Assembly (NCBI GenBank): GCA_023402505.1
Contig: JAEYGD010000573.1
Location: 1-7,665, forward strand
Origin: Actinomycetes bacterium
GTDB lineage: Bacteria > Actinomycetota > Actinomycetes > Mycobacteriales > Micromonosporaceae
Direction of reading: 5' to 3'
DNA length: 7,665 nt
Position 1 is the first letter of the stretch; every line of letters starts with the position of its first letter. Made by a program: the position numbers and the translations under genes. The notes beneath the pieces are model-generated. The model was not told where the DNA came from. It did no database searches and worked only from the letters and a program-made list of their open reading frames with translations. Below, one piece after another: positions 1-5,184 of this stretch.

Positions 1-5
1 CGGGG

Positions 6-35
6 GGGCGCCGGGGGGCGGCCGCCGCGGCGCCC
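6..35 (-). terminator. GC-rich hairpin downstream of nhaA, candidate terminator
   Basis: Perfect 7-bp arms GGGCGCC (6-12) and GGCGCCC (29-35) enclose a second palindrome, GGCGGCCGCC (17-26). The structure lies about 50-80 nt past the nhaA stop on the minus strand. No T-tract follows, which is common for actinobacterial terminators, but in such GC-rich DNA chance dyads are frequent. Apart from this, positions 1-86 hold nothing I can assign. Confidence 0.3.
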
Positions 36-86
36 GCCGTCGTTGCGTGCAGAGGCGGTGGTTGAGGACCTCGTGGCCGAGCGCCG

Positions 87-1421
87 TCAGCCGTCGCGGT
101 GCTGGTAGACGTCGGGGATGCCGTCCCGGTCGGCGTCCACCCGCTCGGCCTCCGCGATCCGCCGGTAGGCGGCGTTGCGGCGGACCAGGACGGTCGAGGC
201 GAGCAGCGCGGCGATGACCGAGCCGCCGAGCACCGCCGCCTTGACGTTGTCGTCGGCGGTGGTCCCGGTGCCGAAGGCGAGTTCGCCGATCAGCAGCGAC
301 ACGGTGAAGCCGATGCCGGCCAGCAGGGCGACGCCGAGCAGGTCCGTCCAGGTGATGTCCTCGTCGAGCCGGGCGCGGGTGAACCGGGCCAGCAGGTACG
401 TGGAGCCGAAGATGCCGAGCACCTTGCCGAGCACGAGGCCGGCGACGATGCCGATGACGATCGGGTCGGTGACCACCGCGCCCAGGTCGGCGCCGCGCAG
501 CGACACCCCGGCGGCGAAGAAGGCGAACACCGGGACGGCGAAGCCGGCGGACACCGGCCGCCAGCGGTGTTCGAGGTGCTCGGCGAGGCCGTGCCGGTCG
601 CCGTCGCGACCGAGCACGGGGACGGTGAAGCCGAGGAGCACGCCGGCCACCGTGGCGTGTACGCCGGAGGAGTGCACCAGCGTCCAGGCCACCACGGCGA
701 GCGGGATGAGGGCCCACCACCACGTCTTGCGGCGCTGCACGAGCAGCCCGAAGAGCGCGATCGGCACCAGCGCGCCGAGCAGCGGGAGAAGGTTGAAGTC
801 GTCGGTGTAGAACACGGCGATCACCGTGATGGCGAGCAGGTCGTCGACCACGGCGAGGGTGAGCAGGAAGGCGCGCAGGCCCTGCGGCAGGTGGGAGCCG
901 ATGACCGCCAGCACCGCCAGCGCGAAGGCGATGTCGGTGGCGGTCGGGATGGCCCAGCCGCGCAGGTTGTCGCCACCGGCGGCGACGTTGACGGCGACGT
1001 AGATGAGCGCCGGCATCGCCATCCCGCCGACCGCCGCGATGACCGGCAGCGCCGCCCGGCGCGGGTCGCGTAGCTCCCCGGCCACGAACTCGCGCTTGAG
1101 TTCCAGGCCGACGACGAAGAAGAAGATGGCCAGCAGGCCGTCCGCCGCCCACGACCCGAGGCTCAGGTCCAGGTGCAGTCCGGCTCCGCCCGGCCACGGC
1201 ACCCACCTGGTCAGCGCGGTGTAGGTGCTTCCCCATGGGGTGTTCGCCCAGATCAGCGCCAGGACCGCGCCGAGCAGCAGCAGGCCACCACCGACGGTCT
1301 CGGTGCGCAGCACGTCGGCCAGGAACCGGGCCTCCGGCCAGGAGGTACGCGAGAAGAGGCGGCGGGTGCGGCGCTCGTGCGGGGTGCTGCGGCGCTCGTG
1401 GGGGGTGCGGGGTGCGGTCAT
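87..1421 (-). CDS. nhaA: Na+/H+ antiporter NhaA
   Basis: An inner-membrane antiporter that exchanges cytoplasmic Na+ (or Li+) for external H+, serving pH and sodium homeostasis. The 444-aa protein carries the family hallmarks: WANTPW after the first helix (58-63), FFFVVGLELKRE (100-111), TATDIAFAL (160-168, D163 matching E. coli D133), the ion-binding pair VVDDL (D193/D194, matching D163/D164) and GLVLGKVLG (K333, matching K300). About a dozen hydrophobic segments are visible. It is longer than E. coli NhaA (388 aa): about 38 residues precede the first helix, including a TPHERR repeat, and a hydrophilic tail ends in DADRDGIPDVYQ (429-440). The ATG at 1419-1421 has only a weak upstream GGGATGGA as a possible ribosome site, and the next Met is far inside the membrane domain, so this start is the best available. 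It is divergent from the polysaccharide genes and probably independent of them. Identity is very secure; the exact start is less so. Confidence 0.96.
   Translation of the reverse strand: MTAPRTPHERRSTPHERRTRRLFSRTSWPEARFLADVLRTETVGGGLLLLGAVLALIWANTPWGSTYTALTRWVPWPGGAGLHLDLSLGSWAADGLLAIFFFVVGLELKREFVAGELRDPRRAALPVIAAVGGMAMPALIYVAVNVAAGGDNLRGWAIPTATDIAFALAVLAVIGSHLPQGLRAFLLTLAVVDDLLAITVIAVFYTDDFNLLPLLGALVPIALFGLLVQRRKTWWWALIPLAVVAWTLVHSSGVHATVAGVLLGFTVPVLGRDGDRHGLAEHLEHRWRPVSAGFAVPVFAFFAAGVSLRGADLGAVVTDPIVIGIVAGLVLGKVLGIFGSTYLLARFTRARLDEDITWTDLLGVALLAGIGFTVSLLIGELAFGTGTTADDNVKAAVLGGSVIAALLASTVLVRRNAAYRRIAEAERVDADRDGIPDVYQHRDG
1367..1408. repeat. 21-bp tandem duplication inside the start of nhaA
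   Basis: Two adjacent 21-bp copies (1367-1387 and 1388-1408) differ at a single base (c at 1380, g at 1401). The unit is a multiple of three, so the frame is kept, and it produces the repeated peptide TPHERR near the N-terminus of NhaA (residues 6-11 and 13-18). This points to a recent slippage or duplication event in a cytoplasmic, presumably unconstrained tail. Confidence 0.9.
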
Positions 1422-1720
1422 ACGCGCGGTCCATCCCGGGGTGGTCGGAGCAGCAGGAATCGACTGCCGACCAGGCTTCCCGGCACACCGCTCTCCACCC
1501 TATCCAGGCGGATCTCGGACGGCGAGCCGAGACAACGTGACCTCGTTCGCGCCTTTCCGTTTGTCCGTTGGGGAAATCGTGCGCCTGTCTGATCGGTGAA
1601 ATGGCTTAACTCCGGACATAAGACGCATGAGCCGCTTTAATGGTTTCACGCGATTAAGTCGACCTTGGGGGTTTTCGTGAAATTCTTTGCCGCTACCGGC
1701 CCGGTTCGGAGGCCCGCCTG
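1422..1720. other. Divergent intergenic region, nhaA / tyrosine kinase
   Basis: This 299-bp stretch separates two divergent genes. The half next to nhaA is GC-rich and shows no convincing nhaA promoter. It has one small inverted repeat, TCTCGG (1513-1518) with CCGAGA (1527-1532) and an 8-nt loop. The half next to the kinase is strikingly AT-richer (47 G+C in the 100 bases 1591-1690 by hand count) and holds three TTAA tetramers (1606, 1637, 1654), the promoter candidate and a possible leader ORF listed separately. Confidence 0.8.
1613..1641 (+). promoter_or_regulatory. Candidate sigma70-type promoter of the kinase gene
   Basis: CGGACA (1613-1618; 4 of 6 to TTGACA) is followed after exactly 17 bp by TTTAAT (1636-1641; 5 of 6 to TATAAT). 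Transcription would begin near 1648, leaving a leader of roughly 70 nt before the kinase ATG. The -10 is flanked by a short dyad, TTAAT (1637-1641) and ATTAA (1653-1657), which could be an operator over the start site. The match is by eye; a hexamer pair of this quality is rare in such GC-rich DNA but not conclusive. Confidence 0.42.
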
Positions 1721-1721
1721 A
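1677..1721 (+). CDS. Possible 14-aa leader ORF, stop overlapping kinase start
   Basis: A GTG at 1677-1679, preceded by GGGGG (1667-1671) at 5 nt, opens a short frame reading MKFFAATGPVRRPA. It ends with TGA at 1719-1721, whose final A is the first base of the kinase ATG (TGATG). This arrangement is typical of translational coupling. The ORF lies in the untranslated leader predicted from the upstream promoter candidate, so it could regulate kinase synthesis. The peptide resembles nothing I recognise, and its codons (AAA, TTT, GCT, GTT) are less GC-biased than those of real neighbouring genes, so it may equally be a chance ORF. Confidence 0.33.
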   Translation: MKFFAATGPVRRPA

Positions 1722-3193
1722 TGGACCTGTTCCGCCACCTCCGCCTGGTGCGCCGGCACTGGTGGATCGTCCTCGTCACGCTCATGGTCGCGCTGGGCGT
1801 CACCGCCCTGGTCACCGTCCGGGCCCAGCCCCGGTACGTCGCCTCGGTGACCTTCTTCGTCACCACGCCCAGCCAGGGGGTGACCGACGCCTACCAGGGC
1901 GGTCTCTTCCTCCAACAGCGGGTCAAGTCGTACGCCGAGTTGCTGACCAGCGACCGCCTGGCGCAGAGCGTGGTCGCCGACAACCAGGTCGGGCTCACCG
2001 CCGAGCAGGTGCAGAGTCGCGTCAGCACCTCCACCGAGAACGGCACCGTGCTGCTGCGCGCCTCGGTGACGGACACCGACCAGACCCGGGCGCTGCGGGT
2101 GACCGAGGCGCTGTCGTCGAAGTTCGTGGAGCTCGTGCAGAAGGTCGAGACCACGCCCGACGGCAAGGCCGGCCCGATCAAGATCGAGGTGGTCAGCGGC
2201 CCGGCGGTCAGCCCGACCCCGGTCTATCCGCAGCCCGTGCGCAACTTCGCCGTCGGCACCCTGCTCGGCCTGCTCGCCGGTGTCGGCCTGGCGATCCTGC
2301 GGGGCCTGGCCGACGTCCGGCTGCGCGACGCCGCCGGACTCCAGCGCGTCACCGGCAGCCCGCTGCTCGGCGAGATCCCCTTCGAGGCCACCGCGAAGGC
2401 GTCGCCACTGATCGTCGGCGAGGCGGCGACCTCGGCGCGGGCGGAGGCGGTCCGCAAGCTGCGGACCAACCTGCGCTTCGTCGACGTGCACGAGCCCGCC
2501 CGGGTCATCGCGGTCACCAGCGCCCTGCAGGGCGAGGGCAAGACCACGCTCTCCTGCAACCTGGCCATCGCACTGGCCGAGGCCGGCTGGCGGGTACTGC
2601 TGGTCGACGCCGACCTGCGCCGCCCGAAGGTCGGCGACTACCTGGGGCTGGACAACGGCGTCGGGCTCACCGACGTGCTCGTGGGCGACGTCCAGGTCGG
2701 CGACGTCGTGCAGCGCTGGGGCGACAAGTCCCTGCTGGTGCTGCCCAGCGGCTCGGCGCCGCCGAACCCGAGCGAGCTGCTCGGCTCGAAGGCCATGGCG
2801 GACCTGCTGCTCGCGCTGCGCGAGTCGGCCGACATCGTCATCATCGACACCGCGCCGCTGCTCGCGGTCACCGACGGCGTGGTGGTGGCCGTGCAGGCCG
2901 ACGGCGCACTGCTGGTCACCCAGCAGGGCCGGACCTCCCGCTCGCAGGTGGCCACGGCCGCCCGGTCCCTGCACTCGGTCTCCGTCCGCCTGCTGGGCTG
3001 CGTGCTCAACATGGCGAAGGTGCCGAAGGCGGAGGCCTACCAGTACGAGGCCTACCGGGTGGTCGCGGCGACCGAGCCGCCGGCCGTGCCGGCCGAGCGG
3101 GTCTCGACCCCGCGGCACGCCGCGCACGCCGCCCCGGCCGAGACGGGTGTGCTCAGCGACCGTACGCAGGAACTCACCCGGCTGTCCCGATGA
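1721..3193 (+). CDS. Polysaccharide co-polymerase / BY-type tyrosine autokinase
   Basis: A membrane regulator of surface polysaccharide polymerisation and export that autophosphorylates on tyrosine. The 490-aa protein fuses both modules: an N-terminal Wzz-like domain with transmembrane helix 1 (about 14-33), a short extracytoplasmic part (about 34-170) and a Pro-flanked helix 2 (about 172-194), then a cytoplasmic BY-kinase domain. Kinase motifs seen: EX2RX2R oligomerisation motif E242/R245/R248, Walker A GEGKTT (271-276, K274), Walker A' LLVDADLRRP (293-302, D296 and D298) and Walker B IVIIDTAPL (372-380, D376). The usual C-terminal tyrosine cluster is reduced to AYQYEAY (Y440, Y442, Y445), followed by a 45-residue tail without tyrosine. 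The ATG is supported by GGAGG (1708-1712) at 8 nt. Actinobacteria and proteobacteria often carry this fused form, whereas Firmicutes split it into CpsC and CpsD. The 3' end overlaps the opposing phosphatase gene by 20 bp. Family assignment is firm; the polysaccharide it serves is unknown. Confidence 0.93.
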   Translation: MDLFRHLRLVRRHWWIVLVTLMVALGVTALVTVRAQPRYVASVTFFVTTPSQGVTDAYQGGLFLQQRVKSYAELLTSDRLAQSVVADNQVGLTAEQVQSRVSTSTENGTVLLRASVTDTDQTRALRVTEALSSKFVELVQKVETTPDGKAGPIKIEVVSGPAVSPTPVYPQPVRNFAVGTLLGLLAGVGLAILRGLADVRLRDAAGLQRVTGSPLLGEIPFEATAKASPLIVGEAATSARAEAVRKLRTNLRFVDVHEPARVIAVTSALQGEGKTTLSCNLAIALAEAGWRVLLVDADLRRPKVGDYLGLDNGVGLTDVLVGDVQVGDVVQRWGDKSLLVLPSGSAPPNPSELLGSKAMADLLLALRESADIVIIDTAPLLAVTDGVVVAVQADGALLVTQQGRTSRSQVATAARSLHSVSVRLLGCVLNMAKVPKAEAYQYEAYRVVAATEPPAVPAERVSTPRHAAHAAPAETGVLSDRTQELTRLSR

Positions 3194-3725
3194 GCGCGGC
3201 GAGGGGTCGTAGCGACCGTTCGATCTCCTCGGCGCAGCGTCGGAAGTCGGCGGCCCCACCGCCGATCGGGTCCCGCAGGTCATCCGCGTCGGGGGCGGCT
3301 GGTTGGAGCCGCCCCCGGGCGCGGGCGGCGGCCTCCACCGCGGCTCGCAGCGGGTCCGTCGGCGTGGCCGCCGGCTCGGCCGCGTCGGCGAGCCGGCCGA
3401 ACTGCCGGAGGGTGAACGTCCGGTGCAGCACGGCCGGGGCGAGCGAGCTGCACAGCGAGCGCTGGCGCCGGGTCGCCGTCAGCACGAGCGTGGCGTCCAC
3501 CAGGTGCTCCCGGCACAGCCGGCGGCTGCGGAACCCGGCCGGGTCCGCGCCGGTGGAGGCGGCGATCTCCGCCGCGTACGGGTGCATGACCAAGCCCTCG
3601 ACGGCGTCGGTGCCGGCGCTGGACACCTCCACCGGCCGGTCGGCCAGCAGGCGGCGGGCCAGGTACTCGGCCATCGGCGAGCGGCACAGGTTGGCGTGGC
3701 AGACGAACAGCACCCGGTCGACCAT
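3174..3725 (-). CDS. Low-molecular-weight protein tyrosine phosphatase
   Basis: A cytoplasmic phosphatase expected to remove phosphate from tyrosines of the neighbouring BY-kinase. The 183-aa protein starts with the catalytic P-loop VCHANLCRSPMAE: nucleophile C9, R15 and S16 complete the CX5RS signature. A late DP motif, RDPIGGG (D152-P153), supplies the presumed general acid. It is somewhat longer than the usual 150-160 aa; the extra length is an Ala/Pro/Asp-rich segment (about 113-150) before the DP loop. The ATG at 3723-3725 is chosen because AGAGGGG (3731-3737) sits 5 nt upstream and the family N-terminus begins right at the first beta-strand; reading further upstream would run antisense through the glycosyltransferase. 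Related ArsC-type arsenate reductases share the fold, but the polysaccharide-kinase context and DP loop favour a phosphatase. It converges tail-to-tail with the kinase gene (20-bp overlap) and diverges from the glycosyltransferase. Confidence 0.92.
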   Translation of the reverse strand: MVDRVLFVCHANLCRSPMAEYLARRLLADRPVEVSSAGTDAVEGLVMHPYAAEIAASTGADPAGFRSRRLCREHLVDATLVLTATRRQRSLCSSLAPAVLHRTFTLRQFGRLADAAEPAATPTDPLRAAVEAAARARGRLQPAAPDADDLRDPIGGGAADFRRCAEEIERSLRPLAALIGTAG

Positions 3726-3752
3726 CGGAACCCCTCTTGCGGACGCGACTGT

Positions 3753-3775
3753 CGTCCGGCGCGGTTGGCCGGACG
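3753..3775. promoter_or_regulatory. Inverted repeat, candidate operator
   Basis: Perfect 8-bp arms CGTCCGGC (3753-3760) and GCCGGACG (3768-3775) are separated by 7 nt. The centre-to-centre spacing of about 15 bp, with total length 23 bp, suits a dimeric helix-turn-helix regulator, and the position between two divergent genes fits an operator. GC richness lowers its significance. Confidence 0.35.
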
Positions 3776-3806
3776 TGGAGGGGCTGCCGGCATCGTACGC
3801 GGACAG

Positions 3807-3822
3807 CGGCCGGTGCCGGCCG
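3807..3822. promoter_or_regulatory. Second palindrome in the same gap
   Basis: CGGCCGG (3807-3813) and CCGGCCG (3816-3822) form a perfect palindrome with a 2-nt centre. It lies 29 nt before the glycosyltransferase ATG, close to where a promoter or leader hairpin would be. The right arm flows into the second copy of GGCCGGACG, linking it in sequence to the first inverted repeat. Confidence 0.28.
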
Positions 3823-3851
3823 GACGCCGCGCCGGGCACGGGGGAGCACCG

Positions 3852-5063
3852 ATGAGGATCGGCATCCTGACCTACCACTTCCCGCCGGAGCCGGCGTTCA
3901 TCCCCGGCAGCCTCGCGGAGGAGCTGGCCCGCCGCGGCCACGAGGTGCGGGTGCTGACCGGCTTCCCGGACTACCCCGGCGGGCACGTCTACCCGGGCTG
4001 GCGTCAGCGCTGGCACCACGAGACCCGCAGCGAGCGGCTGACCGTGCGGCGGGTGCCGCGCTACGCCGGCGGGGACGGGTCGGTCCGCGGCCGGGTCGCC
4101 GGCTACCTCTCCTTCGCCGGCAGCGCGTCGCTGGTCGGCCGGCGGTTCCTGGCCGGCGTCGACGCGCTCTACGTCCACCAGCCGCCGGCCACCGCCTTCG
4201 CCGCCGCCGGGCTGCTCCGGCTGCTCGGCCGGGTGCCGACCGTCCTGCACGTGCAGGACGTGTGGGCCGAGGAGGAGCCCGCGACCGGCGAGCGGGGACG
4301 GTGGGCCGCCCGGATCGCCGGGGCGATGGCGCGCACCTACCGTGCCGCCGACCGGATCGCGGTCGCCGCGCCCTCCCTGCGCGACGTCGTGGTGGCCGCG
4401 GGCGCCGACCCGGGCCGGGTCGAGGTCGTCCTCAACTGGACCGACGAGCGCATCTTCCAACCCGCCCGACCCGGCCCGGCGGCCCGCCGGCTGGTGCGGC
4501 GCGACGACCGCTGCGTGGTCATGCACGCCGGCACGATCGGCGCCCGGCACGGGCTGGAGACCGCGGTACGGGCGGCGGCGGCGCTCGACGGCACGATGGA
4601 CCTGGTGCTGGTGGGCTCGGGTGAGCAGGAGCGGCGGGTGCGGGGGCTCGCCGCCGAGCTGCGGGCCGACAACGTGCGGTTCGTCGAGCGGCGCTCGCCG
4701 CTGGACATGCCGGAGCTGTACGCGGCCGCCGACTACCAGCTGGTCATGCTCCGGGACCTGCCCGAGCTGCGCAGCACGCTGCCCGGCAAGCTCCAGGCGG
4801 CCCTGTCCTGCGCCGCGCCGGTCATCGCCTCGGCCGGTGGCGACACCGCCGAGGTGGTGGAACGCGCCCGCGCGGGGCTCTCCTGCCCACCGGAGGACTG
4901 GGCGACGCTCGCCGACCGGTTCTGGCTGGCTGCCACCATCCCGCCGGCCGCCCGCGCCGACATGGGGCGTCGGGGCCGGGAGGCGTACCTGCGGCAGATG
5001 TCCATGCCGGCCGGCGTGGAGCGGATCGAGCGGCTGCTGTACGACGCCGCCGGTCGTCGCTGA
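3852..5063 (+). CDS. Glycosyltransferase, GT4 family, WcaI/WbuB-like
   Basis: A cytoplasmic, membrane-associated GT-B enzyme expected to transfer a sugar from a nucleotide donor to a lipid-linked polysaccharide intermediate. The 403-aa protein opens with MRIGILTYHFPPEPAF, then LARRGHEVRVLTGFPDYPGG (25-44), the pattern typical of WcaI/WbuB-type GT4 enzymes. The acceptor domain continues with VLHVQDVW (131-138). The donor domain begins near VVMHAGTIGARHGLETAVRA (222-241), followed by LVLVGSGEQE (251-260), VRFVER (275-280), the SCAAPVIAS region (319-327) and AEVVERARAGL (333-343). The Gly usually found before the Pro-Val of that region is Ala here. Length is normal for the family. The ATG at 3852 has GGGGAG (3841-3846) 5 nt upstream; a longer in-frame reading to 3303 would only be antisense to the phosphatase gene. 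Donor and acceptor cannot be told from sequence. It is separated from the next gene by 121 bp. Confidence 0.92.
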   Translation: MRIGILTYHFPPEPAFIPGSLAEELARRGHEVRVLTGFPDYPGGHVYPGWRQRWHHETRSERLTVRRVPRYAGGDGSVRGRVAGYLSFAGSASLVGRRFLAGVDALYVHQPPATAFAAAGLLRLLGRVPTVLHVQDVWAEEEPATGERGRWAARIAGAMARTYRAADRIAVAAPSLRDVVVAAGADPGRVEVVLNWTDERIFQPARPGPAARRLVRRDDRCVVMHAGTIGARHGLETAVRAAAALDGTMDLVLVGSGEQERRVRGLAAELRADNVRFVERRSPLDMPELYAAADYQLVMLRDLPELRSTLPGKLQAALSCAAPVIASAGGDTAEVVERARAGLSCPPEDWATLADRFWLAATIPPAARADMGRRGREAYLRQMSMPAGVERIERLLYDAAGRR

Positions 5064-5110
5064 GCCGAGGCATACTCGCAACCGGTCAATCCCGTCATAA
5101 ACGCCCACGT

Positions 5111-5137
5111 CTGTCGTTACGGTGTTAAGAACGACAG
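5111..5137. promoter_or_regulatory. Perfect 8-bp inverted repeat between GT and DUF4012 genes
   Basis: CTGTCGTT (5111-5118) and AACGACAG (5130-5137) are perfectly complementary around an 11-nt centre. The repeat lies in a GC-poor gap (51 G+C in the 100 bases 5071-5170 by hand count), which makes a chance dyad less likely than elsewhere here. It sits 47 nt after the glycosyltransferase stop and 47 nt before the DUF4012 start. It could be an operator or a leader hairpin of the downstream gene; lack of a T-run argues against a classical terminator. Confidence 0.45.
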
Positions 5138-5184
5138 GGATATTCACCGGACTGTCCGATTCGAGGAAAAGGGAGTGTGGCGGA

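Larger units (their letters stand above)
3726..3851. other. Divergent intergenic region, phosphatase / glycosyltransferase
   Basis: This 126-bp gap must hold the start signals of both genes unless the glycosyltransferase is transcribed from elsewhere. No -10/-35 pair stands out in this very GC-rich stretch. It contains two strong inverted repeats (listed separately), and the 9-mer GGCCGGACG occurs twice in direct orientation (3767-3775 and 3818-3826). Confidence 0.7.

Noticed and set aside
1..108. Open plus-strand frame reading into the window start and ending at TAG 106-108, possible 3' end of a gene
   Set aside because: The tail (ending RRQPSRCW) matches no family I know, and too little is visible to tell a coding end from a chance open frame in GC-rich DNA.
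1646..3283. Long minus-strand open frame opposite the kinase gene
   Set aside because: It is low-complexity, Arg/Gly/Asp/His-rich and lacks any family motif; it is an antisense shadow of the kinase gene, which has all its motifs on the plus strand.
3174..3725. Arsenate reductase (ArsC) as the function of the CX5R protein
   Set aside because: No ars genes are nearby, the DP loop is that of phosphatases, and a BY-kinase gene is immediately adjacent.
3303..3851. N-terminal extension of the glycosyltransferase frame
   Set aside because: It is antisense to the phosphatase gene. The glycosyltransferase family N-terminus begins exactly at the ATG at 3852, which has a good ribosome site.
5122..5184. 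Earlier in-frame GTG start for the DUF4012 gene
   Set aside because: It has no ribosome site, lies inside an inverted repeat in GC-poor DNA and adds residues unlike a membrane-anchor N-terminus. GTG at 5185 has AAAGGGAG upstream.
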